64,000 nucleotides of DNA, taken from assembly GCA_964408185.1 (NCBI GenBank), contig CAYOYK010000005.1, positions 1 to 64,000 of the forward strand, given 5' to 3'. A program made the position numbers and the translations under genes. Every line of letters begins with the position of its first letter. Position 1 is the first letter of the stretch. The notes under the pieces are model-generated. The model had not been told where the DNA came from and did no database searches. It was given only the letters and a program-made list of their open reading frames with translations. The stretch is from CAYOYK01 sp964408185 (GTDB taxonomy: Bacteria > Bacillota > Clostridia > Christensenellales > Aristaeellaceae). Shown here one piece after another: positions 52,794 through 61,294 of this stretch.

Positions 52794-53496
52794 AGCGATC
52801 TTCCTTCCTTTGCCGGATCGGCTGATGGAGCCGATCTCTGTCGAATTTGGTAAATTCTTCGGGCACATCCATCGCGTAGCGCTTGTAGTTCAGCTCGTTC
52901 ACGGATACCTCCACGGTTTCCAGCCCGGTCATCTTTTTGGGGTCGCCCCACAGGTTTTGGCTGTGGAACTCGAATTGCTCTCCGGTATCGGGGTCGATAT
53001 ACTCGGCAAAGATGCGGCACGGGTTGCCGCGCCCGGTCATACACACGGCGGTGTTGTAGGATACGCCGGTCACATGGGCCTCAAGCCGCTTGCCGTTTTC
53101 CAGCAAGGAGCAATCCGCCTGCCGCTTGAGAAAGCCGATCAGCGCGACGAGCAGCCCGGCCCCGGCGATGCTCAGCCCGATGATCTGAAAGATCGAGGTG
53201 AAGCGCCGCGTATAGGGCGTTGTGATGCGCGCGGGATCGGACGGATCATACAGCACGGTCACAGCCTCCCCCGTGTGCATGGCGGAAAAGTAAAACGGAT
53301 ACGCCGTTTGATAGCTCGTGCCCTGCGCCTCATACGCGATGGACACGCGCTCCGCCCGCTCGATGGTCAGCACGCCGTCGGCGCTCTCGGCGACGGCCAG
53401 CAGCGCGTCGTCATTGGCTTGGATGCCAAAGCCTACGCCCCAAAAAATCAGCCCAAGAACCAAAACGCCCAACGCGGCCCAGTACAGCCCCTTCAT
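52780..53496 (-). CDS. DUF3592-type membrane protein
   Basis: The 238-residue protein has an N-terminal membrane segment (about 4-22), a DUF3592-like extracytoplasmic domain (VSIAYEAQGTSYQTAYPFYFSAMHTGEAVTVLYDPSDPARI), a second membrane segment (about 100-118, FQIIGLSIAGAGLLVALIGFL) and a further beta-rich cytoplasmic domain. VTVLYDP-xDP is the family hallmark. Function is unknown. ATG at 53496 follows AGGAGG. It overlaps the M32 peptidase gene, so the two are translated together. Confidence 0.8.
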   Translation of the reverse strand: MKGLYWAALGVLVLGLIFWGVGFGIQANDDALLAVAESADGVLTIERAERVSIAYEAQGTSYQTAYPFYFSAMHTGEAVTVLYDPSDPARITTPYTRRFTSIFQIIGLSIAGAGLLVALIGFLKRQADCSLLENGKRLEAHVTGVSYNTAVCMTGRGNPCRIFAEYIDPDTGEQFEFHSQNLWGDPKKMTGLETVEVSVNELNYKRYAMDVPEEFTKFDRDRLHQPIRQRKEDRYDDR

Positions 53497-53605
53497 GCGC
53501 ATCCTCCTTTTCCCGAACAGCGCTATCATACCACGCGGGCGTAGCGCGCGCAAGTCTTGCATCCGAGCTGAGGGTGAAGTATACTGTTCGCGGGGAGTGA
53601 AGAGG

Positions 53606-54040
53606 ATGCGCGTTACGACGGGGCCGATCGGCTCCATGCGGGATGTGCGGTTTGTGGTGGCCGTATCCCATTGGAATGGCAAGCTGGTGCTGAGCCGACA
53701 CCGCGAGCGGCTGACATGGGAGACGCAGGGCGGGCACATCGAGCCCGGCGAAACGCCCGACGAGGCCATGCGACGCGAGCTGTACGAGGAGAGCGGCGCG
53801 TTGCGCTATGCCCTTACCCCGCTGTGCGATTACTGCGTGGAGAGCGACGGCGACGTTCCGGCAGCGCTGCCCGGCCGCAGCTCCGGCCGCGCGTATACGG
53901 CGGAGCTTGAGGCCGTCGGCCCGCTGCCGCCCAGCGAAATTGCCGAGATCCGCCTCTTTGACGGGCTGCCCGACGCGCTCACCTACCCGGCCATCACGCC
54001 GATCCTGTACCGCGAGGCCATGCGACGGACGGCCCACTAA
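53606..54040 (+). CDS. NUDIX hydrolase
   Basis: The 144-residue protein contains a complete Nudix box (GGHIEPGETPDEAMRRELYEESGA in positions about 43-66, matching GX5EX7REUXEEXGU). It hydrolyses a nucleoside-diphosphate-linked substrate that cannot be named from sequence. ATG at 53606 follows GGGAG. It is followed 17 bases later by the DUF2974 gene on the same strand. The first 12 residues lie before the fold. Confidence 0.92.
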   Translation: MRVTTGPIGSMRDVRFVVAVSHWNGKLVLSRHRERLTWETQGGHIEPGETPDEAMRRELYEESGALRYALTPLCDYCVESDGDVPAALPGRSSGRAYTAELEAVGPLPPSEIAEIRLFDGLPDALTYPAITPILYREAMRRTAH

Positions 54041-54057
54041 CGATCAGGAGGGAAACA

Positions 54058-55296
54058 ATGCCCGATATACGTGACTATGTGCGGCAGTATGCCGACGTAT
54101 CCTTTGCCGATCAGTCCTTTGGTGTGCTGGACAGCCTGCTGTTTTCGCAGGTTTGCTATATGCCCTTTGAGGGCCTGCTGGACGACGGCGCGTCCTGCGC
54201 GATGCGCGAGGCCGCGTCCTTTCTGCGCGAGCGCTTCCCGGCCGGGCTGGAGGATCCCTTCCAGAACAAGCGTTATGATCTCACGCTGCTGTGCGCCGAT
54301 ACGGCCCGCTTTGGCGGCGTGCTCCTGCGCGATTACATCAACCATATCGATGTAAGCGCGCAGACGCAGTTCTCCGCCACGACGTTCGATACGCCGTCGG
54401 ACGAGCGCTGCGTCGCCTACCGCGGCACCGACCTGACGCTGGTGGGCTGGCGCGAGGATATGAACATGTCCTTCATGGTGGTGCCCGCGCAGGAGCGCGC
54501 GGCAGATTATCTGGCGCACGCAATCCAAAGCCACGCGGGCGGCGTGACGGTCAACGGCCACAGCAAGGGCGGAAATCTGGCCATGTTTGCGGCGTCCGCC
54601 GTCGCGCCGGAGCAGCAAGATCGCGTTTTGGCCGTGCATACATTCGACGGGCAGGGCCTTGAGGAGGAGACCTTCCGCAGCGCGGGCTACGCGCGCGTTA
54701 CGCCGCACATTTTCTCCTACGTGCCGCAGGGCTCGCTGGTCGGGCTGCTGCTGTGCTATCACCCGGTGTACACCGTGGTGCGCAGCGACGCGGCCGGCAT
54801 TTGGCAGCACGACGCCATCACATGGCAGACGCAGGACGCGAGCTTTCAGGTCGCGCCCAAGCTCAACGCCACCAGCGTGGCCACGCACGAGGCCATCGAA
54901 AAATGGCTTGCGGACATGAGCAAGGAGGATCGCAAGCTGCTGGTGGATACGCTGTTCCAGATCGTCAACGCCACCAACACGGAAACGGTGGATCAGCTCT
55001 CGGCCAACTGGCGCGACAACGGCGGTAAAATGCTGGCCGCCATCCGGGATCTGGATCCGCCCACCAAGCGCGCCGTGCGAGGCTTTTTGCATATGCTTTT
55101 TACTGTCGGGGCGAACACGGCGATGCGCGGCTTCCTGCCCGGTCTGCTTCGGGTGGTGTTTGGCACCAGCCAGCACGCCGCGCCGGAGGAAGCGATGCGG
55201 AAGGAGCGGGAACGCCTGCAAGGCGAGCTGACCGCAGACCGATCAGACGGCATTCCCGCGAGCGTCGGCCCGGCCGAGCTGCCCGCGCATACATGA
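54058..55296 (+). CDS. DUF2974 (Mbeg1-like) lipase-fold protein
   Basis: The 412-residue protein has the alpha/beta-hydrolase nucleophile elbow in VNGHSKGGNLAMFAA near residue 165 (GHSKGG), preceded by CVAYRGTDLTLVGWREDMNMSF, typical of Mbeg1-like DUF2974 proteins. His/Asp partners are expected in FDGQGLEEE and the C-terminal half. About residues 340-385 contain a helical stretch, and the tail is charged. Substrate unknown; lipid or ester hydrolysis is likely. AGGAGGG precedes the start and a terminator follows. Confidence 0.9.
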   Translation: MPDIRDYVRQYADVSFADQSFGVLDSLLFSQVCYMPFEGLLDDGASCAMREAASFLRERFPAGLEDPFQNKRYDLTLLCADTARFGGVLLRDYINHIDVSAQTQFSATTFDTPSDERCVAYRGTDLTLVGWREDMNMSFMVVPAQERAADYLAHAIQSHAGGVTVNGHSKGGNLAMFAASAVAPEQQDRVLAVHTFDGQGLEEETFRSAGYARVTPHIFSYVPQGSLVGLLLCYHPVYTVVRSDAAGIWQHDAITWQTQDASFQVAPKLNATSVATHEAIEKWLADMSKEDRKLLVDTLFQIVNATNTETVDQLSANWRDNGGKMLAAIRDLDPPTKRAVRGFLHMLFTVGANTAMRGFLPGLLRVVFGTSQHAAPEEAMRKERERLQGELTADRSDGIPASVGPAELPAHT

Positions 55297-55308
55297 CGGC
55301 ATGCGACG

Positions 55309-55347
55309 CAAAACGCCCTCTGGCCTGCATATGCCGGAGAGCGTTTT
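55309..55347. terminator. Bidirectional terminator
   Basis: AAAACGCCCTCTGGC / GCCGGAGAGCGTTTT, imperfect long stem with flanking A and T runs, between convergent genes. Confidence 0.8.
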
Positions 55348-55361
55348 ACGTTGTGCCAAGA

Positions 55362-55703
55362 TTATTTTTCGGGAGCCTTTTCCCAATCGGCGAGGCTCTC
55401 TTGGATGGTGGACAGAATCTCGTGCAGCGCCACGCGCTGCGTTTCGCTCAGCTTCTGCGGAACCGGGCCGATAATGCTGTTGTCCATGCTGCTGGCCAAA
55501 AGATAGTCCAAACTAACATTCAGAGCATTGGCAATTGCAACGAGCGTCTCCAAGCTTGCTTTGCGTGTTCCGCGCTCCACATGCCCGATAAACGAGGTGG
55601 ATACATTGACGCGCTCCGCAAGTGCTTCCTGCGTCCAGCCCATTTGGGTGCGTTGCTTGCGCACTCTCCGCCCCATGTCGGTATAATCCATCGCCACTGC
55701 CAT
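55362..55703 (-). CDS. XRE-family transcriptional regulator
   Basis: The 113-residue protein has an N-terminal helix-turn-helix (about 8-66: MGRRVRKQRTQMGWTQEALAERV, STSFIGHVERGTRKASLETL) and a charged C-terminal region (TQRVALHEILSTIQESL) that may dimerise. Several starts are possible: ATG 55703 (very close to AAGGAG), GTG 55697 or ATG 55691. An inverted repeat in its own promoter suggests autoregulation. No clear target operon is adjacent. Confidence 0.85.
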   Translation of the reverse strand: MAVAMDYTDMGRRVRKQRTQMGWTQEALAERVNVSTSFIGHVERGTRKASLETLVAIANALNVSLDYLLASSMDNSIIGPVPQKLSETQRVALHEILSTIQESLADWEKAPEK

Positions 55704-55719
55704 CACTCCTTAATAGACC

Positions 55720-55745
55720 AATCAACCATAGGACTATTGATTATA
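55720..55745 (-). promoter_or_regulatory. Promoter -10 with operator-like inverted repeat
   Basis: AATCAA (55720-55725) and TTGATT (55737-55742), 11 bases apart, overlap a TATAAT -10 box (55745-55740, minus strand) just upstream of the XRE gene. The remaining 55746-56020 stretch shows no gene. Confidence 0.5.
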
Positions 55746-55998
55746 CCCCGATCCTGCTTTTTAGGGAAGTGCCTGACAGACACATATCTTACTATGCTAT
55801 ATTTATTGCGTGTTTGGGATTCGCTTTCCCTCCATAATATCTGATTCGGCCGACTTAAATATCCTGTAAAAATATGCCTATGCCGCCGCTCCCCCCGGAT
55901 AGCGACTGAATCGCGTTTGCCGCTTTGACGGCCATAAACATTGCTGCGCCAAGGCCGTCCCTTGCGGATGCGAGCCAAGCGACAAGGCGAAATCGGCG

Positions 55999-56027
55999 TT
56001 GCACTCGCTAGGTGACTGTGATATAAT
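55999..56027 (+). promoter_or_regulatory. Promoter of the HPt-like gene
   Basis: TTGCAC (55999-56004), 17-base spacer and TATAAT (56022-56027). Confidence 0.7.
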
Positions 56028-56120
56028 CTTTCCGGTTGAATGGATATCGATTCGATGCAATTTGTCAAGCAGCGCGTCGATCCGCTATCCTTCCCAAGCA
56101 AAGTAAGGAGTGACCTCTGT

Positions 56121-56468
56121 ATGAACCAGACAATCGAAGCTCTTCGTAGCTGGGGCTGCGATATCGACGCCGCCATGGGGCGGCTGCTCGGCGACGAGGA
56201 GCTGTTCCTAGAGCTGTCGCATCGCGTCGCAGACGGCGACGAATGCGGGCGACTCACGCAGGCCGTTGAGGCCGGAGACGCCAAGGAGAGCTTCGAAGTC
56301 GCGCATATGCTCAAGGGCATGCTGGGCAACATGGGCATGACGCCCATCTATCGGCCTGTATGCGAGATTGTGGATCGCCTGCGCGGCGGCCAAATGACGG
56401 ATGTGACCGCCGAGCTTACGCAGATCCAGCAGGGGTACGAGCAGCTCCGCAAACTGCTGAGCAAGTAG
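56121..56468 (+). CDS. HPt-domain-like protein
   Basis: The 115-residue, all-helical protein has AVEAGDAKESFEVAHMLKGMLGNMGMTPI, which fits the HPt phosphotransfer motif: a phosphorylatable His in AHMLKGM followed by a Gly-rich turn. HPt modules carry phosphate between histidine kinases and response regulators. No kinase or regulator is adjacent, so its partners are elsewhere. AAGGAG lies upstream with a long spacer of about 11 bases. Confidence 0.75.
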   Translation: MNQTIEALRSWGCDIDAAMGRLLGDEELFLELSHRVADGDECGRLTQAVEAGDAKESFEVAHMLKGMLGNMGMTPIYRPVCEIVDRLRGGQMTDVTAELTQIQQGYEQLRKLLSK

Positions 56469-56472
56469 CGCG

Positions 56473-57393
56473 TCAGCCGCCGAGGCCCTCGGCAAGGCCC
56501 AGCAGCACCACGCCGACCATCACCACGGCGATCACAACGTATTGACCGCGCGTGAGCCTCTCCTTGAGGAACAGGCGCGAGAGCAGCAGCGAGACAATGC
56601 TGTACGAGGCGATCATCGGCGCGGCGACGATCCCGTTGCCGCTCATCGCGTACACATAGGTCGCCTGTCCGGCAGTCTCCATTACCGCGGCAATGCCGCG
56701 GTCTTTTTGTGCCGGGAGCGAGAGCTTCTCCCGCCGAATGACAAACAGGTACACGAAGATCAGCACAGCGCAGATCAAAAACGTAAGCTCATAGGACACA
56801 TTGGCGACATTCTCCAAGCTCGTCTCCGTTACGCCGCGCAGCGGCGTGGTCGCCACATCGTCCAAATAGTAAGCGTCCAAAAAGGTGCCCATCGCGTCGA
56901 TGACGCAGTACAGCACCGGCATCCAAAACGCCCAAAAGCCCGCGCGATACTTTTTGTCCTCCAGCCGCGCGGAGGCATCCTCCCGATGCTCCAGCACGCC
57001 CAGCATCAGCACGCCTACGCAGATCAGCGCCGTGCCCGTGAGCGACAGTCCGTCCATGCTTTGGCCCAGCACCAGCCAGCACAGCAGGCAGGTGACCGCG
57101 CCGGAGGAATTTTGAATTGGGGATGAGATGGACAGCTTGAGGTATTTGAGGCCGAGGTAGCCCACCGTCATGGAGCCGATGTACATCAGCGAAACCGGCA
57201 GGTACAGCAGCAGGTTGATGGGGTCATACGCAAAATCGCCAAAGAGCAGCGTAGCAATGGCGTGCAGCCCCATCACCAGCCCTACCACCATCGCGGTCTT
57301 GAGCGGGCTGTACCGATCTTCCGCCGCTTTTTTGTAATACAGATCCGCGCCGCCCCACGCGAGGATGGTGACCAGCGCAAAGACAAACCACAT
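56473..57393 (-). CDS. EamA/DMT-superfamily transporter
   Basis: The 306-residue protein has ten hydrophobic segments in two five-helix EamA repeats; the second ends with VVIAVVMVGVVLLGLAEG. SPIQNSSGAVTCLLCWLVLGQ is the end-of-repeat pattern of drug/metabolite transporters. The central loop is charged (EHREDASARLEDKK). The substrate is unknown. ATG at 57393 was chosen because GGGAG lies 9 bases upstream; ATG at 57399 is only 3 bases from it. Confidence 0.85.
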   Translation of the reverse strand: MWFVFALVTILAWGGADLYYKKAAEDRYSPLKTAMVVGLVMGLHAIATLLFGDFAYDPINLLLYLPVSLMYIGSMTVGYLGLKYLKLSISSPIQNSSGAVTCLLCWLVLGQSMDGLSLTGTALICVGVLMLGVLEHREDASARLEDKKYRAGFWAFWMPVLYCVIDAMGTFLDAYYLDDVATTPLRGVTETSLENVANVSYELTFLICAVLIFVYLFVIRREKLSLPAQKDRGIAAVMETAGQATYVYAMSGNGIVAAPMIASYSIVSLLLSRLFLKERLTRGQYVVIAVVMVGVVLLGLAEGLGG

Positions 57394-57460
57394 GTGCATC
57401 CACTCCCTATCAAACAATACGAGTATGAATTATAAGGGGATTCCCGCGCCGCGTCAAGCA

Positions 57461-57491
57461 TAACAAAAGCGGCTCCCTTTCGGGAGCCGCT
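57461..57491 (-). terminator. Terminator of the small secreted-protein genes
   Basis: AGCGGCTCCC / GGGAGCCGCT (57468-57491), then TTTTG leftwards. Confidence 0.85.
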
Positions 57492-57506
57492 TGCGTGCGA
57501 TGTTTT

Positions 57507-58043
57507 TTACTTTTCGACGGGCGTAAACGTGATGTTGTACAGCAGTTGCTGCATAAAGGCGTAGTCCTCGTCCGTGATCGTGGAAAAATCATCATGGAAC
57601 TGGGTCAGCTCCACAAAATACCCCATGTACAGCGTGAAGATGCTATCGATGTCGTACTCGGAATTGGCGCACACATGGATGTACTTGTTGCCGCTGGGGG
57701 TCACGTCCACGGTCAGCACAGGATCATCATACTGCTCGGCGGCGGTCGCCTTGAGGATCTCCACGTCGTCGTCGCTCAGGTCGTTCATGCTCAGGCCGTC
57801 GTACAGATCGGACGGGGCAACGGAAATGACAACGGACGCAAGGGTGCCGTTCTCAATAACGACATAGGAATACGTGTCAACGCTTCCCTTGTCGCCAACC
57901 GTCGCGCCCTCCGGCAGGGGCATTTCGATATCAAAGTTGGGGCTGTCCTCAACAAAGCGGACGGTATCCATGCCCTCGGCAAAAGCGCCGACGCAGGACA
58001 GCAGCATCAAAGTGGAAAGAAGAATCGCCAGAAGCTTTTTCAT
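57507..58043 (-). CDS. Secreted protein, unknown function
   Basis: The 178-residue protein has a signal peptide (MKKLLAILLSTLMLLSCVGAFA). The domain that follows contains DSPNFDIEMPLPEGATVGDK, VVISVAPSDLYDG, KYIHVCANSEYD and LLYNITFTPVEK. This resembles the PsbP/DUF1795 extracytoplasmic type also seen in two other genes here. It lies 37 bases downstream of the SH3-like gene and shares its transcript. Function unknown. Confidence 0.75.
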   Translation of the reverse strand: MKKLLAILLSTLMLLSCVGAFAEGMDTVRFVEDSPNFDIEMPLPEGATVGDKGSVDTYSYVVIENGTLASVVISVAPSDLYDGLSMNDLSDDDVEILKATAAEQYDDPVLTVDVTPSGNKYIHVCANSEYDIDSIFTLYMGYFVELTQFHDDFSTITDEDYAFMQQLLYNITFTPVEK

Positions 58044-58080
58044 ACGTATTTCCTCCTTATTTGTTGGTCAAGCCGTTCCG

Positions 58081-58680
58081 TCAGCTCTCCGCTGCTCCGT
58101 CGCCCATTCCGTCAACGTACTGGTTGAGGAAGCTGCGCATCATAAAGCCGCAGATGCCGGTCGCGTCGTCGTAGACCTGCGCCCACGTGCTGTTCTGCGC
58201 GATCACGCGCAGCGTATAGCCGGAGCGGTAGTTGGTGATGATCGGCTCGGTTTTGGAGGGCGCCCAGCGCAGATTGACAAAGCCGGACGGCGTGGAGGGC
58301 TTTACGGTGATGTAATAGTTGACCGTGGTAAAGCCGCTGAATATTTTGCCGTCGGCCGCCGGAGTGGTGGTGTGCGTGGGGGTCGGCTTGATGGTGGGCT
58401 TGGTGGAGGAGAAGTAGCGGCTCATGGCATAGCCGTACTGTCCGCCGTAGCTCACAAAGCCCCACGTGTTGTTGTAGTATTCGTAGGAGCTGACCTGCGC
58501 CGCAAAGGGAATGGTGAGGATGATTTCCGCGTTTACGGAAGGCGCGGTGCGCAGGTGCACGCCGTACCCGTTGCTCGTGCTCACATACTGCGGGCCGATC
58601 AAAGCGGAGGCGGGCATCACGGGCAGCATGGCAACCAGAAGACAAACCAGAACCAGCGAGATGGCGAGGCGTTTTTTCAT
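58081..58680 (-). CDS. Secreted protein with SH3-like (SH3b) domains
   Basis: The 199-residue protein has a signal peptide (about 1-28, ending ASA). Two bacterial SH3-like repeats follow, at about 35-90 (GYGVHLRTAPSVNAEIILTIP, WGFVSYGGQYGYAMSRYF) and 125-190 (GFVNLRWAPSKTEPIITNYRSG, WAQVYDDATGICGFMM). They are joined by a Thr/Pro-rich linker. SH3b domains usually bind peptidoglycan. No catalytic domain is present. It may anchor to the wall or sense it. ATG at 58680 follows AAAGGGG. Confidence 0.87.
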   Translation of the reverse strand: MKKRLAISLVLVCLLVAMLPVMPASALIGPQYVSTSNGYGVHLRTAPSVNAEIILTIPFAAQVSSYEYYNNTWGFVSYGGQYGYAMSRYFSSTKPTIKPTPTHTTTPAADGKIFSGFTTVNYYITVKPSTPSGFVNLRWAPSKTEPIITNYRSGYTLRVIAQNSTWAQVYDDATGICGFMMRSFLNQYVDGMGDGAAES

Positions 58681-58738
58681 TTGTGACAAACCCCTTTCTT
58701 CTTGTCAGGATTGCGTCGGGTTCCACTAAAACGTTATA

Positions 58739-58767
58739 ATTATACACTATTCGCGCCCTGCGCACAA
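58739..58767 (-). promoter_or_regulatory. Promoter of the SH3 gene
   Basis: TTGTGC (58767-58762), 17-base spacer and TATAAT (58744-58739), leader about 55 bases. Confidence 0.7.
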
Positions 58768-58817
58768 GAGCCGACGGTCATTTTGCGCACGGCTTCCCAT
58801 TTTGGGGGGCAAACGGC

Positions 58818-59189
58818 TTACGGCAGCACAACCTCGCTGCCCGTGCAGGCCACGTCCAGATCATCGTCCACGTGGAAGAAATAGCGCACGGCCACAATTT
58901 CGCTGCCCTCCTCAAAGCTGCGGCTGTACGTGAACGTAAGCGCCGCGTCGCCCTCGGCAACGCCGACCACGGTGTAGTCGTAATAGCCCGGCGCGCCCAC
59001 AAGCGCTGTATCCGGCGCTACATAATCGCCCTTCACGTCCACAATGCCGTCCGCGTCCGCGGTATACGTCCAATCGTAACCGGTGGTGGGGTTGCCGTTG
59101 AGCTTCAATGTGTAGGTTTCCGCTTCGTCGGCCAGCGCAGGCACGGCAAACACCAGCAGGCAGAGGGTCAATGCGAGTAGCTTTTTCAT
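58818..59189 (-). CDS. Secreted chagasin-like protease inhibitor (family I42)
   Basis: The 123-residue protein has a signal peptide (MKKLLALTLCLLVFAVPALA) and an immunoglobulin-like domain with the three chagasin loops: LNGNPTTGYDWTY (NPTTG loop near 33), a Gly-rich middle loop and VRYFFHVD where RPW is usual. NPTTGY is diagnostic of I42, which inhibits papain-type cysteine proteases. The third loop is altered, so strength or specificity may differ. It has its own promoter and ribosome site AAAGGAG. It could protect surface proteins from host, own or competitor proteases. Confidence 0.82.
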   Translation of the reverse strand: MKKLLALTLCLLVFAVPALADEAETYTLKLNGNPTTGYDWTYTADADGIVDVKGDYVAPDTALVGAPGYYDYTVVGVAEGDAALTFTYSRSFEEGSEIVAVRYFFHVDDDLDVACTGSEVVLP

Positions 59190-59264
59190 GGTTTCACGCT
59201 CCTTTGTATTTTGGGGGGACGATCGGCAGGTGCTGTTCCCTATTTGTTTCTCTTGCTGAGTTTG

Positions 59265-59293
59265 ATTGTAGCACAGGTTTTCGCCCCACACAA
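59265..59293 (-). promoter_or_regulatory. Promoter of the chagasin-like gene
   Basis: TTGTGT (59293-59288), 17-base spacer and TACAAT (59270-59265). Confidence 0.6.
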
Positions 59294-59344
59294 GTGTTTG
59301 ACGAGCCACGGAGGGAAATGTTGCAGGAATTACGCCTCTTTACG

Positions 59345-59386
59345 AAAAAAAACACAAAACCGACCGGAGCTTGCGCCCCGGCCGGT
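59345..59386 (-). terminator. oppA terminator
   Basis: ACCGACCGG / CCGGCCGGT stem followed leftwards by TTTTGTGTTTTTTTT. Confidence 0.85.
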
Positions 59387-59405
59387 CTTTGCGATTTGTT
59401 TGAGA

Positions 59406-61181
59406 TTACTCGATGGTGGCGTAACTCCAGATCACGTCGCCGGTGGAAAGCATGATGACGTTCTTGATGTTGGGCTTCATCATGTAGGGGTTCACGTAGT
59501 AGTACAGCGGAGCCACAGCGCCGGTATCCATCAGGATCTTCTCGGCCTCGGCGCACTTCGCGGCGCGCTCGTTGGCATCGGTGCAGGCCTTGATCTCCTT
59601 GACCAGGGCGTCGTAGCATTCAACCCAAGTCTGGTCGCCGTTGACGCCCCAGTAGGCGCCCACGCCGGCGTCCGCGGTGACATCGCTGTTACGGGTGTAA
59701 TCGCCGATGTCGCGGCCCAGACGAGGATAGTTGTTGCCGGAAACGCTCAGGAAGATCTCAAGGAAGTTGACGCAGTCGTTGAAATCGGCGATCCAGCCCA
59801 TACGAGCGGCTTCGGCGTCGCCGGCCTTCAGCTTCGTCTGCAGGGTGGCCCACGCTTCGGTGTTCACCATGCTGGTGATGCCAAACTGGTTCCAAGTCTC
59901 TTGGATGTACTGGATGATGGCAGCGTTCGCGCCGCTGTTGTTCAGAGCGAACTCAATGCTGGGGAAGTCGGTGAACATAATGTCGCCGCCCTCGATGGTG
60001 CCGGTGTACGCGTAGCCCAGATCGATCAGGGTCTGCAGCGCAGTGGTCTGATCCATGGTGTAGTCCGCGTTCACATCAGAAGGGGTCGCGGTGTCGGCGT
60101 ACCAAGTGCCGTAGCCCTCGGCAGCGCGGACGTTCGCGTTGAGGCCGTCAGCCAGAGAGTTGGGGTAGAAGCCGGTGGCGGGAACCTGTCCGCCCATGGT
60201 CACGTAGTCAACCAAGTCCTGACGGTTGACCATCTGGCCCAGCGCGAAGCGAGCCTTGCTCTGCTCCTGCACGGTCAGCTGCTTGCCAGCGGGGGACAGA
60301 TCCTTGTACACGTTGAAGAGCACGTAGTAGGTGCCGATGTAATCGCCCATCACCAGCTCGCCGGGATAGGTCGCGTACAGGCGCTCGTACTCCACGGGGT
60401 CGATGGAGTTGATGAAATCGGCGGCGCCGCTCTCGTAAGCGGTCAGGATGGCGACGTTGTCCTCGGAGAGGTAGCAGTTCGCGCCAGCCAGAACAACCGC
60501 GTCGGCGTTCCAGTAGTAGGGGTTCTTCTCGAAGACGATCACGTCGTCCACGGCGTACTTCGTCATGCGGAACGCGCCGGTGCCGATGTAGGTGTCAGGA
60601 GAGGTCGCCCACTTGCCTTCGTTGTCAGCGATTTCGGTCTTGACAGGATAGAAGGTCGGGAAGGCGCACAGATCGAGGAAGTAAGAGGTCGGGCTGACCA
60701 GCGTAACCTGGAAGCTGCGGGCCTCGTCGTCCACAACGATGTTCATGGGGCCTTCGCCGCCGTTGTAGCCTTCGATGTACTCATACAGGAAGCCGTAGTC
60801 CGCGCCCAGAGCGGCGGAGCCGGCACGATCCCAAGAGGCCTTGATCTCGCTGGCCTTCAGGTCGCTGCCGTCGGACCACTTGAGGCCTTCGCGCAGGATG
60901 AAGGTGTACACCAAGCCGTCGTCGGAGATGGTGTAGCTCTCCGCCAGTTCGGGCGACAGGGTGGGCGTTCCGTCCACATACTGGAAGCCCATCAGGCCGG
61001 CAAACGCAAGCTTGATGACGTTGGAGCCGCTGGACGCGGAGTTCAGCGCGGGGTCAATGGACAGCGGAGTGCCGCCGCCGTAGGTGATGTTGACAACCTT
61101 GCCGGACTCTTCGGCCGTGGCAACGGCGAAGCAACCCAACAGCATTGTCAGAGCCAGCGCCAATGCGAGTAGCTTTTTCAT
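59406..61181 (-). CDS. oppA: Oligopeptide ABC transporter substrate-binding lipoprotein
   Basis: The 591-residue protein has a lipoprotein signal (LLGCFA, Cys 17) and the family 5 solute-binding fold: PALNSASSGSNVIKLAFAGL, SPELAESYTISDDGLVYTF, REGLKWSDGSDLKASEIKA, KNPYYWNADA. It captures peptides outside and hands them to the OppBCDF transporter. ATG at 61181 follows AGGAGGG. It lies downstream of oppC-oppD-oppF on the same strand but has its own strong promoter and terminator, which fits the usual surplus of binding protein over permease. Confidence 0.93.
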   Translation of the reverse strand: MKKLLALALALTMLLGCFAVATAEESGKVVNITYGGGTPLSIDPALNSASSGSNVIKLAFAGLMGFQYVDGTPTLSPELAESYTISDDGLVYTFILREGLKWSDGSDLKASEIKASWDRAGSAALGADYGFLYEYIEGYNGGEGPMNIVVDDEARSFQVTLVSPTSYFLDLCAFPTFYPVKTEIADNEGKWATSPDTYIGTGAFRMTKYAVDDVIVFEKNPYYWNADAVVLAGANCYLSEDNVAILTAYESGAADFINSIDPVEYERLYATYPGELVMGDYIGTYYVLFNVYKDLSPAGKQLTVQEQSKARFALGQMVNRQDLVDYVTMGGQVPATGFYPNSLADGLNANVRAAEGYGTWYADTATPSDVNADYTMDQTTALQTLIDLGYAYTGTIEGGDIMFTDFPSIEFALNNSGANAAIIQYIQETWNQFGITSMVNTEAWATLQTKLKAGDAEAARMGWIADFNDCVNFLEIFLSVSGNNYPRLGRDIGDYTRNSDVTADAGVGAYWGVNGDQTWVECYDALVKEIKACTDANERAAKCAEAEKILMDTGAVAPLYYYVNPYMMKPNIKNVIMLSTGDVIWSYATIE

Positions 61182-61202
61182 GCAGGTTTCCCTCCTATTA
61201 AT

Positions 61203-61220
61203 CACCGATCTCCGTCGGTG
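61203..61220 (-). other. Leader hairpin of oppA
   Basis: CACCGATCTCCGTCGGTG folds into a short hairpin in the 5' leader, about 22 bases before the start. It could stabilise the mRNA. Confidence 0.4.
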
Positions 61221-61226
61221 TGTATT

Positions 61227-61255
61227 ATTATACACTCGGTTTCTCTCGCTGTCAA
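61227..61255 (-). promoter_or_regulatory. oppA: oppA promoter
   Basis: TTGACA (61255-61250), 17-base spacer and TATAAT (61232-61227), a consensus promoter. Confidence 0.88.
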
Positions 61256-61294
61256 TTGTATTTCTTTAACAGCTCGTCCGCCTTGCGTGCATAA

